DNA of 64,000 nucleotides from Peronospora farinosa (taxonomy: Eukaryota; Oomycota; Peronosporomycetes; Peronosporales; Peronosporaceae): contig CANTFK010000017.1 in assembly GCA_947646735.1 (NCBI GenBank), positions 62,001-126,000 on the forward strand, written 5' to 3'. The translations under genes were made by a program, and so were the position numbers. Below, one piece after another: positions 1 through 11,751 of this stretch; the stretch's first letter is position 1, and every line of letters starts with the position of its first letter. Under the pieces are notes generated by a model. That model had not been told where the DNA came from and did no database searches. It saw nothing but the letters and a program-made list of their open reading frames with translations.

Positions 1-1082
1 TGGAGCATCCAACGAATTACCTGGAAAAGGCCCTCTGAGTACTGCGACGGGATGCGCGTGAACTTGCCAGCATTAATTTTCTTGGCGAGTGCTAACTGAT
101 TGGTCGCGTCGAAAGGTGGGCCAAGGGTAGCCATTTCGTAAAGCAAACATCCCAGTGCCCAAATGTCGGAGCGATCATCATAAGTCATCTCATTCACCAT
201 CTCCGGGCTCATGTAGTACGGTGTTCCAACATTCGTCTGTGCAAAGCGAGACTCACTGCTCAATTCCTTGGCAAGACCAAAGTCACCAAGCTTTGCGTTG
301 TTCTGTCAACGGTAAAAGAAGAAATTATCAGAAACTCAAACGTACAGATAAAGACAAAGAACAAAGAAGGTCGTACGTTCGAGTCTAGGAAAATGTTACC
401 CGGCTTGATATCACGGTGAAGAATTGGGCGAATGACGTTGCCTTCGCGGTGACGATGGCATTCCTTCAATGCCAAAAAGATGTGCGTGAAAATGTGCCAG
501 ATGAATCCTTCTTCGATGTAAGACCTGTTCAAAATTCAAAAAAAAGTCAGAAAAATCAACTCAAGATTCGAAAACAAGACATGGTGCTCATAGGATCGGT
601 ATCGTAAGTAACGTACCCCTCCCGTTTTTTCCTCTTAATGAACTGGCCAAGATCACCTCCTTCACAGAACTCCATGACAATGTAAATTCTTGTAGCCTGT
701 TTGTCAATCACTCGATCCAAGTATCGAACAATGTGCGGATGACGCAATTCTCTCAAAATGTTCACCTTTTGACAAGCAAGACCAACCATCCATAGATTCC
801 GTAAGTATTGTCCCTTCGTAGAGCGTAGACAATAACCATTTGATTCATCGACGCACCTCGCTGACAATGAGCTGTTTCTCCTTCTCGCTCATGGCACCGT
901 AGTTAACCTCTTTCCACACAAGCATCTACTCCACACCACACAAAACACGTCAGTAAGACCGTGTCCCCTGTACTTTACTTTCTCTCCTTTGTATGTACCT
1001 TGCGATCGGCCTTGCGCACGATCTGCGTGACGACGCCAAAAGAGCCTTTGCCAATAATGCGGACCTGCTCATACGCGTCCAT
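1..1082 (-). CDS. NIMA-related (NEK) serine/threonine protein kinase, 3' end beyond the window
   Basis: N-terminal kinase domain of a NEK-family kinase, a family acting in centrosome, spindle and flagellar control. Five exons fit in phase: 1082-999, 925-857, 765-617, 524-377 and 302-1. The start reads MDAYEQVRIIGKGSFGVV (glycine-rich loop). Next come a VWKEVNYGAMSEKEKQ segment typical of NEK2-like kinases, the hinge VMEFCEGGDL, the catalytic loop LHRDIKPGNIFL, the activation DFG (in KLGDFGLAKEL), a GTPYYMSPE segment and SDIWALGCLLYEM. The coding frame is still open at base 1, so the end of the kinase domain and the regulatory tail are missing. Kinase family is certain; the NEK subclass is inferred from the VWKE/SEKEKQ and EGGDL segments. 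The first ATG opens directly on the glycine-rich loop, as is usual for NEKs. Confidence 0.93.
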
Positions 1083-2203
1083 AGTGGCTACTGAATGTTG
1101 TTACGGCTGTAATTGAGGGGGGTCTCCAAGTAGATGGAGAGAAGAGGAGGAAAGAACGTCTGTGTCGGAGTGTGACCGTATCGACCGATCTCTTAACACT
1201 ACGTGTCTTCTTCTTCTTCTTTCGACTGTTCTTCGTTTTGTGGCGGGTCACGGAGGAGCCTAAAGGTGGGGAAAGAGTCAGTGGAGGGAGAGTCGGGAGG
1301 ACGATTTGAGACTTGTAACTGATACCACATCAGTTATGGTATAGGCGAATTAACAGCCATCACCTAAATAACGAAGTTACGATTATCTCGACAGAGTGGA
1401 GACATACGACTATGAGACCTTCCAAGTCACAACGTGCTGCTTTTTACTTGCGTTGCATGGCTCGTTCTACAAAACTAACCTCTTTGTCAAGTAGACGAAG
1501 CTTAAACTCATAACACTACAGAAAAATCCTTTCTTCATTTGATGAAATAACGGTTAGAATTTTGATGGGGTTTTCTACGATTGGAATACCATCGAGATGT
1601 TTCCAAGAAAATGAGCGCATCGGACTGCGTGAATTGTACGTTGTCATACTTGGGATTTAAAGGGTCTTATATATACGAAGGTAGTGAGTGATGCGAGAAA
1701 AGCGTCCGTGAACAGATAGGGCTACAATGCAAAGCATACGAGCTCAAGTGCAACAATAGTACGTACAGTACATGCACGTGTACAGTAATAGTGAGACCAG
1801 TACGGCAGTTACTTTGCTCTTGCTATAAACGGACGCCAGCCTCTTCTACGCCCAGCGAAGGTCACCGTGTCATTCTGTAGTGGGTGAATTTCATCGATCA
1901 CAACGTGTGGCGCACATACTCGAACAAAGTAGTCAATCCGACGTCAATCCACAGTTACATGACTCGTGTTCTACTTACCTGTTACAGTTTTTAGATTTAG
2001 AATCGCCGCGCGTAATGTAGTTCAATCAATAATTGCCTTCCTGTGATCCTCACAAAACGAAGGTAAGTGGAAGTCAGGATCGCGCTGCGAGCATGTATCT
2101 TAAAGATGAATGCATACGCTCGTGAGTACATACATGGGTGCCATTGACGTTGACGACGAAGACAAGCCAGAGCCGGGGATGGCTACAAACACGTGCCGCG
2201 CAA
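1083..2203. other. Intergenic stretch without a recognisable gene
   Basis: About 1.1 kb between the start of the NEK kinase gene and the end of the MFSD1-like gene. Only short, unconvincing open frames occur on either strand. It should hold the NEK promoter (minus strand) and the 3' flank of the transporter. No tRNA, repeat family or conserved protein fragment was recognised. Confidence 0.5.
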
Positions 2204-4173
2204 CTAGTGCTCGGCAGCCAAGAGCGCTTCACTGTCAAGCGCGTCCTCCTCTAGCATAAGCGCCACCTTTTTCTTCGTGGCTTTTGTGCGATTCAGGATG
2301 GAGCCATTCTGGTGATCCACCACGTTGAGAGAAATGCCCACGAGACTGCCCACCACTCCAAATGACACAAAGAGCAACTCTACACCCGGAATGTATCGGT
2401 CGTCGTGGTTAAACTCAGCCGCCACGGCTAGCGGAAATAGTGCGAGACCAATGTTCTAACGATATATGCACACAACGAAAAGTATCTTAGCGTGAAGCTT
2501 TTCAGGAACGAGGGCTCACCTCAAGCCCTAACTTTAGGAAGAGAAGAGTGTGGAAACCCGAACAATGTTACGCACCTGGATAGCAGTGATTGCTCCGTAT
2601 GCTGTTCCCACATGCTTTGCCTCGACCACGTCTGTAGAGCAAATGGCACAGCAAGTATATATAAACATGGTAAGCACTTTGTAACTCAGCGGCTTAGGGC
2701 TCCCATTTTACGTACATGGAACGGAAGGCCACAATGCTGCGGCGAACACACTGTACGCAACACCTTGTAGCACCAACGGCACGTAGAGTGTAACTTGTGT
2801 GAGTCCTAACATGACGTGGACTGCGGTAAGTGCAAGAGGGGCTACCAGCGCCAAAATGGCGCGGAGACCAATACGATCGACCACAAATCCCAGGAATGGA
2901 GATATGACAGCGCTGATAATGTATGGGATGGACATTGGGGTAGCAGCCTTCTGAGCCGCTTCTGTTTTCGTGGCACAGTATGTTTTGGTCAGTGGACCAA
3001 ACTTCCACGCGTCGTCATCACAATTGATATTATCTCCAAGAATCAATGGGGGCGAAGTCGAGCAATGCCACTGATCGAGTGGTTCCTTAATCGTGCAATT
3101 TGCCGACAGAAGAGGTAGTGGCCACCCGAACGGAGGAACACTAGGGCATCCCGGGGCGATGTCATGGCAATCAAGTGTACGTTCATACAAGCCCTCACCG
3201 CATCGTCTGCATTGCTCTGGAGGTTCTTTGAAGAAATCACGCTCCATCAAGAGGCTACTAGCAATGCTATTGAAAGGGATCACACAGCCATACACTACCA
3301 AGCAGCTCAATGCCAGGAGCCAAAAAGCCGGACGGAAATGCTTAACATCACTGAAATGAATACTCTCAACAGCTGCTCCATCCGCTTTCTCGTTTTGTTT
3401 CGTCAATTTTTCACCTCGTTTATCAATTGGAATCACAAGCAACACTGTAAAAGTGGAAGCGAGACACATGATAACACCCACCCAGAGCGCCGTCGATACA
3501 CTCGACGCTTGGGCTATCATTGGACTCAGTTCGTTATTGATGACACTTCCAAGTCGAGCCACACTAAGGTTGATGCCCAAGGCCAAAGCCAACTCACTGT
3601 CCTTGAACCATGAAGCGACGAGCGTCCCCTGAGCCACTCCCAAACTTTCTCCACCAAAGCCAAACACTACACGACCAAACTACGTACACAAAACGAAATT
3701 CTCATCAGCCTTTGACGATCCCCCAACAGCAAGAACAATAACGCTGTCTCACCAGCATCAGGTTGAAGCTGGAGAGCGAGCAGCCCGTTGCAAAAATCAC
3801 TTGTCCCATTAAAATTGCCGTCGAGAAGGCAAAGAGCATCACGCGCGCACCAAATCGATCCACCAGTACACCACCAACGAATGGCAACACGATGTTTGGG
3901 ATTGAGTACAACGTGTACAATAAATTCTGCAGTTGAGACACGTTTTTTCATGGAGACTGTAAGGATTAATCAGAGTTTGTGAATCTAAAACTGTAAAAAC
4001 TTGTTAAAACGTACGAAAAGGACCTCATATCGGTCTTTTGACATGGTGTTAAAGTGCTGCTGTAGCTGACTTTTAAGCGCCGCGGGATTATCAAAGCAGT
4101 AGTAATTGCCGATCATCAGCACACACGACAAGAACAGCACCAGCCATCGCACGCACAGCTCGCTCTTTTCCAT
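2204..4173 (-). CDS. MFSD1-like major facilitator (lysosomal dipeptide transporter family)
   Basis: Twelve-helix MFS protein of 534 residues. Five exons fit in phase: 4173-4015, 3926-3753, 3679-2716, 2631-2576 and 2455-2204. Segments that match human MFSD1 closely are NYYCFDNPAALKSQL near the N-terminus, NIVLPFVGGVLVDRFG after helix 2, FGRVVFGFGGESLGVAQGT, ASWFKDSELALALG, and near the C-terminus VGTAYGAITAIQNIGLAL. Animal MFSD1 is a lysosomal dipeptide uniporter that works with the partner GLMP. Transport of dipeptides here is inferred from family membership only. A cysteine-rich luminal loop (about residues 215-275) separates the two halves. The C-terminus carries an acidic tail with leucine pairs (EALLAAEH) that could be a sorting signal. 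The chosen ATG precedes the first helix directly; an in-frame upstream ATG would add 14 residues. Confidence 0.88.
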
Positions 4174-5376
4174 GTCTTTGAAGATCGCAAAATAAGAACC
4201 GAATGTATTCATGTAAGTACGCGTTTCATAGACCATCACTCTTTGCGCTACTTCAACGTCGGGTAAAAATTGAGTACGCATCGGGGCGATATGCTTTTTA
4301 GTAGTTTCTTCTCCAAAGTCAAGAGAAAAAAATCCGCACGACGTAACTTGGTTGCTCTTACTTTGGGCCACTACACAAGAGAATGATGAGTCTATACCAA
4401 TTTGGTCTCTATAGATAAGTATTATACTGTTCGCCTGTGACGATAGAGATAGCTCGTAGGCGTTTGACGTGACGCATGATAGCCACCATCTGGAGTTCAA
4501 AATGGCTGTAGAAGAAGGAGCTTTTCACTTCTGCTACCGATCAGCTCGACTCTGTTTTTGTCTATTGCTCACTTGGAGTTACTCCAATAGAGCCAATTCG
4601 TAAAGATTTAGAAAGCAGGTCAACCTGCATTCTGGCAGATTGTTATGCTGGCTAGTGTGAGACCCAAACAAACTAGAAAGTCGTATCCTTGTGGAGTCGT
4701 CTAGTTGATTGTGATCGCTCTTTTGCCATTCACTTTGGCCGCCAAACCACTATGATAATCTCAAATGCGTGCATGTGTTCAACGAAACAATCACATCAAC
4801 CAACATTTGTATCAGAGGCGTCCAATGTGCTCGTGTTTCATCAGTATAAACCTATGTCGTCGTCTGCGAGAATACATCACGCGAAATATGCATCTCATTG
4901 CAATCATAGTCTCAGCTGCATCAATAAACACCGTTTCCATGTCGTACACCTCGTTTTGCCATCGGCTACCAAACTCAACTTGACCTGCACATTCGCGACT
5001 AATTGTCTTTGTTAGTAAGCAATCCTTTCATTCGTAAACTGGGCACGAGCATGCATACTCGGTAGCAAAACAGCGGCAGCAGTTTTCTTCTAAATGCAAT
5101 TATCCAAGATACTGAACAGCGTATGACCGAGTATGTCGGAAAGCGTTATACAGCACTCGTTTTGCCTTGTGCCTTGCTCTGCTCCATGCAATTCATTTTC
5201 TTGTTTGGTGCACCCGAATCTGAATCGAGATGGCTGCGGAAGATAATGGTGCCAAGCAAGCAAGTTCCTTTCTTTCTTTTGTGGTCGCGTTGCTACAAGC
5301 GCTGCTTCTTGTTGCATCATCCACAGTGATCAGCCTACATGGCCATCTCCAGCTTCATGACCCGAAAGACAGATAA
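4174..5376. other. Intergenic stretch without a recognisable gene
   Basis: About 1.2 kb upstream of the MFSD1-like gene. Open frames are short, overlap each other on both strands and match nothing recognised. It probably contains the promoter of the minus-strand transporter. Confidence 0.45.
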
Positions 5377-5662
5377 CTAGAAGGACTTGTGAAAAGGCAC
5401 GACAGATTCCTTGCGCTTATCTTGTACTATCGAACAACACCCGCTACCTTGCCCTTTACTGTGAAGACCTTTGTGCTCCTGCAAGATCTTGCGTCGCGAA
5501 GATTTCTTTGCATCGGTAAACCTCATCTCCGATATCTTTCGAAGCACTCCATTGTTCGCCCCAAGAACCTGGTACAACACTTGCTTGTGTCATCAAAGAT
5601 GCCATGCTAGCGGAGAATGCATGTAGCCTCACGATTTCTGCTTCGTCACTAAACACTTCCAT
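5377..5662 (-). CDS. Possible small two-exon gene, function unknown
   Basis: Low-confidence candidate. An open frame starts at the ATG at 5662, only 60 bases after the NRDE2 stop codon. It can be joined by a 43-nt GT-AG intron (5521-5479) to a second exon ending at 5377, giving 80 residues in one frame. The N-terminal half is ordinary in composition (MEVFSDEAEIVRLHAFSASM) and the C-terminal half is basic (HKGLHSKGQGS, QDKRKES). The intron is short and its donor (GTTTAC) is weak. The region could equally be NRDE2 3' UTR. No homologue was recognised. Confidence 0.22.
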
Positions 5663-5722
5663 ACTGTCTAACGTTTCTCCATTCGCAGCAAAGTTGTCGA
5701 CTTGTGCTGAGTCAGTTGTCAG

Positions 5723-8700
5723 CTAAATTTCGTTTATTTGTTCGGTGTCAACGCGAACGTTTAGCTCCTTCGCCTCCATGAAATTGAGAAGTTCTTGACA
5801 TTCATCTTCACTCATATACGCACGCATCACGCGTAACCCATCCATGTAAAGTGCCTTGCTCCATGCACAGGCTGCAATCCCACGATACAAGACCTTTTTT
5901 GCCGCATCTACCTTTCCCAGCGCAACCTCAAAGCGCATATACAGCCCCCAACAGAGCGCACTGCCTCTCGTTTGAATCTGAATCACCATGCTTTCGAATA
6001 TATGACGGATACGATTCACTGCAGTTGTGTTCATACGCCAGTGATGAAACAGACAGCATGATGGGCGGGTCTTTTTGTCTTCATTCTCGGATGATTCCTT
6101 GATTGTCGCGGCTCGTTCGATGCGGCAGAACTCACAAAGTAATGCAAATAACCACTCTACCAGTCTAGGCGAATCATAATGCCGTCGCCAGCGTTTTTCT
6201 ACCCGCAGAAAGTAGGTCCGATGGACCTGTGAAATAGTGTTGCCCATCTCGGAGTCGACAAAAAGCCGAAGAAATAATTCGTTAAACGGAAAGTTCTTCA
6301 CTGCGTCACTAACTGATGTACGCCATATACGGGGCGCAACTGTGGGGAACAAGCCTGAAACTTGGTGCTGCTGAATGAATTCCAGAAAGCAAGTCCACGC
6401 CCAAGCTTCCTGCGAGCACGCTCGATGCTCCGCATTAGCTAATGCCTCGCAATACTCTCGACAAGCTGCATCAAATCCGTTATAGGCGTAAACGACTAGA
6501 GCCAAGTTGTGCAAGCAGTAACCAGCCCAGCAGCAGGATAGACTATGCGATGTATGCATTTCCTTGCCACACTCATGGTTTGCTGAAGTCAATGCAGCGC
6601 AATGCTGGACTGCAAACCTGAGCTCCGCTCGATATCTAGCAATGAGATTTCTTCCTGTCGATGGATCGGACATTAGAAGCTTTTGCAAGTATTTTCGACT
6701 CGGTTGCCGGCGTTTTGTAGCTACCATCTCCAGCGCTTTTTTCTCGTTGCAGTCTACTTGTGCTGGTTGCCACACATTCCACAATTTGTACAAACATCGG
6801 AGCATCCGGTGGTCTACGTGATCACGAATACTATTTTGAACACTAGAGGTAGGCCACATCTCTAGCCGCGTCTGAAGAAAAACAAAGCGATGCGTAGTTC
6901 TGGCCGACGATGTTATGTCCAAAGCTTGAGCCCCAAGTAATATGAGTGTATTCTCACAAATCCGTCGTACTTGACGCTCATTTCCCAAAACAAGCTCTAA
7001 CTTAGCGTAGGCATGAAGAGCATCAAAATCAGTATCGCCGTTGGCAGAATGCTGAGCTAAGTTCTGACTTAAACGACGAGCATACGCTGCGGTTTCCTCT
7101 TGCCCTCTGGCTGCACATGCACGTGCAACCTTAGCTTCAAAGCTAATCCAGAGGCATTTTAGTTTGCTTCCAAAGTTGTTATCAACGTTGTGAAAATTTT
7201 CCAATCCTTGTTCGAAAACTCTACGCACGAATGCCACTTTGCTAGGGTCACGTAACACACCTTCATTAACGGCAATATCACCAAGAAGGGCATTTTCGAG
7301 CAGCATCTTTCGGCCGGACGGATCAAGCAATAACGCATGTTTTCGGGGGCAGTTTGCTTGAGGGTTTAGCATCGATTGAATTGGCGTGACAAGTAGCTCA
7401 TAGTCCGTATGGCTGTCTGCATACATAGAAACGGAAGCTGGGACAGTAGTCTTCCATGAATATTCACCATTCCAATCTACGCCACAGATATGCAGTAGCT
7501 CAGCAACAAGTCTCCATCGGTAGGCCACCGGAACAGGAAACAAAAAAGGCTGAATTTCTTCGGTTAGCGTCGCACGATCAGGTTGCTGCTCAATAAGGCC
7601 TTGGTGAAGAGGGTTACTACACTGAAGCGGGGCCCATTGTACCTGTGTCTGTACTTCTTCGCGCCTAAGCCATTGCACAAAGCGGTCATCTTCCGCGACC
7701 GGATCATAATTTGCACGTTGATCTTCTACTTGCATTTTTGTCGTTGCAAGCAGACCATATTTCATCTTCTCTTTTTCCAGTAAACGGATTTGTCGAGTAC
7801 GAGAATTTTCTGTACCACGTAATTCGCTCAGGATTCGCTCGTATTCCCTCGTATCGTCAGCCTCGTCAACGCTAATGCGGTATCCATGCAAGTTACTGTA
7901 AACAAGCGTGCTGCTTCGTTTAGGTTCCACTTCCGAATCATCACTCGCTGCTGAGTTAGCTGTGCTTAAGTCGGCCTCGTTTGTCGCCTTTGTTCCACCC
8001 ACAATTTGTAACGTTTTTTTTGTCTGTGACAGCCGTTGGTATACCGCTGATGAAGACAGCAGGCTCCGCTTGTGTTCTTTCGATCGCAATACTATAGGAG
8101 GGTTTACTTGATCGACAATGGCCGCACATTTTTGCTCAATGTAGTCTCGAAACTCTGCGACAGAAACCTCAGGAGGGTCTACTCCCAATATTCCAGCGCT
8201 CAGGTCAGTTACATCTCTGCGCTGGTCACCAAGTCTCAGTGCAGCATCATCATTCCACCGCGAGCCAAACTTTCGCAGCATCTCCAAATGAGGTTCTCTG
8301 CTATCATTGCTATCTACTATCATACTGAAATCTAGTAAAGCTTGGAGTTGCGCGATTGAGCGTTCGATATAACCCGCTTTTTTCTCAAATACGCACATCA
8401 GGAAGTGGAAGTCAAGAAGTACGATTGACAACTCCCCCACTTGGTCGGCACAAAGCATTGCTTCGGTCTTTCCCCTTGACGAAGCTGTAGGAGCCGTCTC
8501 AGCTTTTTCTTTAGCATCATTTGCTTTCTGTGCTCTCAAAACTGTCAGTATACGTGCGTACAAATCGCGCACAGACTGCATCGAGAAGGCACCAAAGTGT
8601 TGCTGTCGACTTTGAAGTAGCTTGAGCCACAGCTCGCTGTTTGCCAGATCTTCAGAGAGTAAACTCTCTAACTGCCGCTGAAATGAGTCGACGTCACTGT

Positions 8701-10049
8701 TTTCACCGTTTGCTTGAGATTGCAGCAAGATGTTCAGCTTTACGCGATGTAGCTCTCGTGATTGAGGGTTACTGGTAAGCGCTCGTGCTAGAATCGCCAC
8801 TTGTTTTTCCACAATACTTGCTTTTATAGCGGAACTCATTTTTTTTGATTTTGGGTGAAGGCGAATTGTCTGCTCCTGAAAGGCTATCAGATTCAGCCAA
8901 TGGTTAATGACATGTGGACTCGCGGCTACAGCAGCATTAAGCTTTTTACTGCATTCTACCAAATGCTGTTCAACGCTTTGTCCGTCAGTCAGCAGAGAAG
9001 AATCGCCAAACATCGTATCTAGACCAGTATCATTTCCCTCAAGTACGTTGATGTCAAGCACTGGATCAAGTGGGATGAATGCCGTTTCGTGTGGTCGACT
9101 CGTGACCGTAGCAGCCTGGCCCACTTGGTTGCTGTGACTCATTTTGTTTTCAGTTGCTGCGCGTGTCAGTCGTTTTTCCGAGTAAGCAAGATACAGACGC
9201 TTCTGTCGAGCGTCTCTCTCCATCTTCCGCGCCTGCAGCGAGAAATATCGACCAGAATCCTGCCTTTCTTCCGAGAATATAGTGCTGATATATCTCGGTC
9301 GGGTTGGGATAACACGTGCACCTGTAAGCATATTTCGTTGTGTATCCAACTGGTAGCGCGGCTGATCATGAGCATACGTCGATCCGAAAAATCGATTGTT
9401 GGGATCGCCCGCGCGGTCATATTCAAACAAACAGTTGTCTTCCTGCTTCGCAGTACCTTGCCCATGAACCATAACATCGTTTACAGACCGAGTTATCACC
9501 TGGTTGTCTTGCTTATAGCTTCGAGACCGAGATCGAGAGCGTGACTTGCCGCGGGTGCGTTTTCGAGAGTGGTGGCTAGAATAGTGAGTCTCTTCTGGAT
9601 CACTGCTATCACTTGAGCTCCAAGACCTGCGTCGTTTCTTTCTTTTATTGTTGTTCTTGCTCTTGTTCCTGCTCTTGTTCTCGTGTTTCAAGAGATCTCG
9701 AGTCTCTTTCGATTCCACAGCTATTGATTTGTCCCTCTGTCGTTTCTTCTGCGTATGTCTTTTCTTCTCTTTCTTATAATCATGTTTATCATGTCGATGT
9801 TTGTATACTTTCAGTATTTTCGATTCAAATGGTTCGATTGCTTCTTTCTCTTTCGCTTTTTCGTCGTGTTTTGTACTGGAGAAACTCTTGCCTATACTCA
9901 ACCAATCTAAAGAAGCACACGGACAAACCAAGTCAATGCAACAATACAAACTTCTACTATCAAAAGATGATCCCACCATTATCAGCCTCCACGTTACTGC
10001 TATCTTTTGCACCGACCTCCTGAGACGAATGAGTCCCTGCTGCAAACAT
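5723..10049 (-). CDS. NRDE2: NRDE2 family protein, nuclear RNA surveillance factor
   Basis: Large protein of 1418 residues. In animals NRDE2 binds the exosome helicase MTR4 and acts in nuclear RNA surveillance; the fission-yeast counterpart is Nrl1. Two exons: 10049-9977 and 9906-5723, with a 70-nt GT-AG intron. Splicing removes an unlikely N-terminus and gives MFAAGTHSSQE...EADNDWLSIGKSF, where DWLS-x-x-SF matches the N-terminus of animal NRDE2 (DWLSNPSF). A Lys/Arg-rich, partly RS-like segment follows (about residues 40-150), then the helical HAT/TPR-like body with NRDE2-type segments such as NHWLNLIAFQEQ, EKQVAILARAL, SELWLKLL and SIAQLQALLDFSM. The C-terminus (MEAKELNVRVDTEQ) also aligns with the end of animal NRDE2. 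A longer unspliced start at 10108 exists but fits the family less well. Confidence 0.9.
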
Positions 10050-10165
10050 TGAATAGGGTGAATGAAGGTCTCTAGCATATCACAGAACCTACCGTCTCGC
10101 GTATGCAATATAAGAGGTTTTCATTGTTCGATCAAGCGTGTAAAAGACTTCGATAGTAATTGTCC

Positions 10166-11530
10166 ATGTCTGCACCGAAGCAACGTATTCGCCAACGATT
10201 TGGATCGATTCAGGATTATCTTTTGGTTGTGCAAGTGAAGAAAGACTTGCCATTCCGTGCACCTCATGGAGGATTAATGGCTGGCTGGGAGAAAGTTGCT
10301 ACAACCCTCAACAGCTACGATGCTTTCAAGCTGCACCATCTCAAGGGACCAATCGTTAAGAATCGCTTCGAGCGTCTCGTTGATCGCCATCGCAGATGGG
10401 TGAAGAATGGCAGCCTCTTGGAAAATGCACCGTCACAGGACGCTGCTTTTCAGATCGTCATGACTGAGCTCGTGCCCAAGCTCGATGCTGCGGAGGCGGA
10501 ACCGCTGACCCACACGCTAGGCAAACGTGGTCGTCCACGGAAGATTCGGTCGGAAGATGGAATTGTTTCGTTGGAGAGAAAACAGTCTTTGACAGTCTCA
10601 CAAGTGGTTATTGCTCCATCGCCATTGGGCCCTCAACCTTCTTTGTCTACGTCTCTCCTCGTGGACTCTGAAGACCAGGCATTGCCCATTGCGAGCAAGG
10701 CAAGCCGTCAGCGATTTACTCCTGAAGATGATCTTTTGCTGGTAAAGTTTGTCAAGGAGTCGCTGCCGTTTCGTGCCAAGTTTGGTGCGATTTCGGCGGC
10801 TTGGGAAGACGTGGCAAACAAACTGGACAACAGTCCGACGTTCACGAAGGACAGCATCCAAGGCCGAATTGTGCGCTATCGCTTTGAAAACTTAGTGACC
10901 AAGTACCGTGAACGCGTCAAACGCAACAACGGACGCGTTGTGGGACCGAAGGGTAATCCAGCAGGTCAACTTGAAGTACTGATGACAGAATTAGTTACTT
11001 TAATGGACGGTGGAGACCCTATCAGCGCTGCTTTGCTTGCGCAGAATGTAGCGATCGCCGCCACTGATGCCGTCACTACAGTGGCTACACGAGAGCTTCC
11101 TCGAACGTCAACGGGTCAGGATGAAGGTTCAACCATCACTACTAGCGAGCCATCGTCACCGGCCTCCAGTGGGTCTGAAGGCGCCCCAGGTGCTAACCGG
11201 AGCTTCACTACTCCTACGCCTCGAGACGAGCCGACAGTGGTGCCAAACGTAAGTACAGTGTCAGCTGTGCTGAATGCCGCTGACCCCACAAGCATTGCTG
11301 AGCTTAAGGCCCTGCTTCAGAAAATGGTGGAGGAACAGACTCGGTCCGCCGCGCAAATGCTATTGCTCCAGCGCGAAGAACGCCATCTGGAGGCGGAGCG
11401 GCGAGAGCGAGAGTATGAAATTCAGCGTAAGGAGCGCGAGAAGGATCACGAGGCGTTAACTGCCATGGTGATGTCGGCCCTAACGACGTTCTTCGAGCAG
11501 GTTGACCGCAAAACAAGTATTGGACAATGA
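10166..11530 (+). CDS. Protein with two Myb/SANT-like domains and a C-terminal coiled coil
   Basis: Single-exon protein of 454 residues. Two related domains of about 90 residues occur at about 7-110 and 183-275. Each has a tryptophan-containing helical pattern: FGSIQDYLLVVQVKKDLPFR...GWEKVATTL...NRFERLVDRHRRWVK, and FTPEDDLLLVKFVKESLPFR...AWEDVANKL...YRFENLVTKYRERVK. This is the layout of Myb/SANT-like DNA-binding proteins that form an expanded family in oomycetes, some of transposon origin. An AT-hook-like GKRGRPRK lies between the two domains. A Ser/Thr-rich linker follows (about 300-350), then a charged coiled coil (about 370-450, REERHLEAERREREYE). The first ATG is at 10166. It is divergent from NRDE2, with only about 115 bases between the two starts. 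DNA binding is inferred; targets are unknown. Confidence 0.72.
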   Translation: MSAPKQRIRQRFGSIQDYLLVVQVKKDLPFRAPHGGLMAGWEKVATTLNSYDAFKLHHLKGPIVKNRFERLVDRHRRWVKNGSLLENAPSQDAAFQIVMTELVPKLDAAEAEPLTHTLGKRGRPRKIRSEDGIVSLERKQSLTVSQVVIAPSPLGPQPSLSTSLLVDSEDQALPIASKASRQRFTPEDDLLLVKFVKESLPFRAKFGAISAAWEDVANKLDNSPTFTKDSIQGRIVRYRFENLVTKYRERVKRNNGRVVGPKGNPAGQLEVLMTELVTLMDGGDPISAALLAQNVAIAATDAVTTVATRELPRTSTGQDEGSTITTSEPSSPASSGSEGAPGANRSFTTPTPRDEPTVVPNVSTVSAVLNAADPTSIAELKALLQKMVEEQTRSAAQMLLLQREERHLEAERREREYEIQRKEREKDHEALTAMVMSALTTFFEQVDRKTSIGQ

Positions 11531-11616
11531 TGTAGTCGTACAAGGAGCGCTATTATCGTAGCAATATTTCTTACAGGGAGCACATACATGTATACGTACT
11601 GAACTGGTATTGCCTC

Positions 11617-11646
11617 GTCCATTCAAATGACCGTTTCATTTTTTGC
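11617..11646 (+). promoter_or_regulatory. Possible oomycete Inr/FPR-type core promoter
   Basis: The stretch contains CCATTC and, further on, TTTCATTTTTTGC. These resemble the initiator (YCAYTYY) and flanking pyrimidine-rich element of oomycete core promoters. It lies about 105-135 bases upstream of the start of the next plus-strand gene. The match is by eye and short, so it is suggestive only. Confidence 0.3.
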
Positions 11647-11751
11647 ACGCACGTCTGCATATGGGCGTTAACTTGTAAGTATGTTTTGTATGTCGACAAA
11701 TGGATGTCAGTGGCATCTTCAGGTCGGTTAGGAGTTGAATTAGCAAGCAAA

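Noticed and set aside
4689..5015. Open frame of about 108 codons on the plus strand
   Set aside because: His/Ser/Cys-rich low-information sequence, overlapping another frame of equal quality; no domain, no splice support.
9613..10023. Long plus-strand frame opposite NRDE2
   Set aside because: Antisense of the Lys/Arg-rich NRDE2 segment, which produces Ser/Cys/Leu-rich frames by composition.
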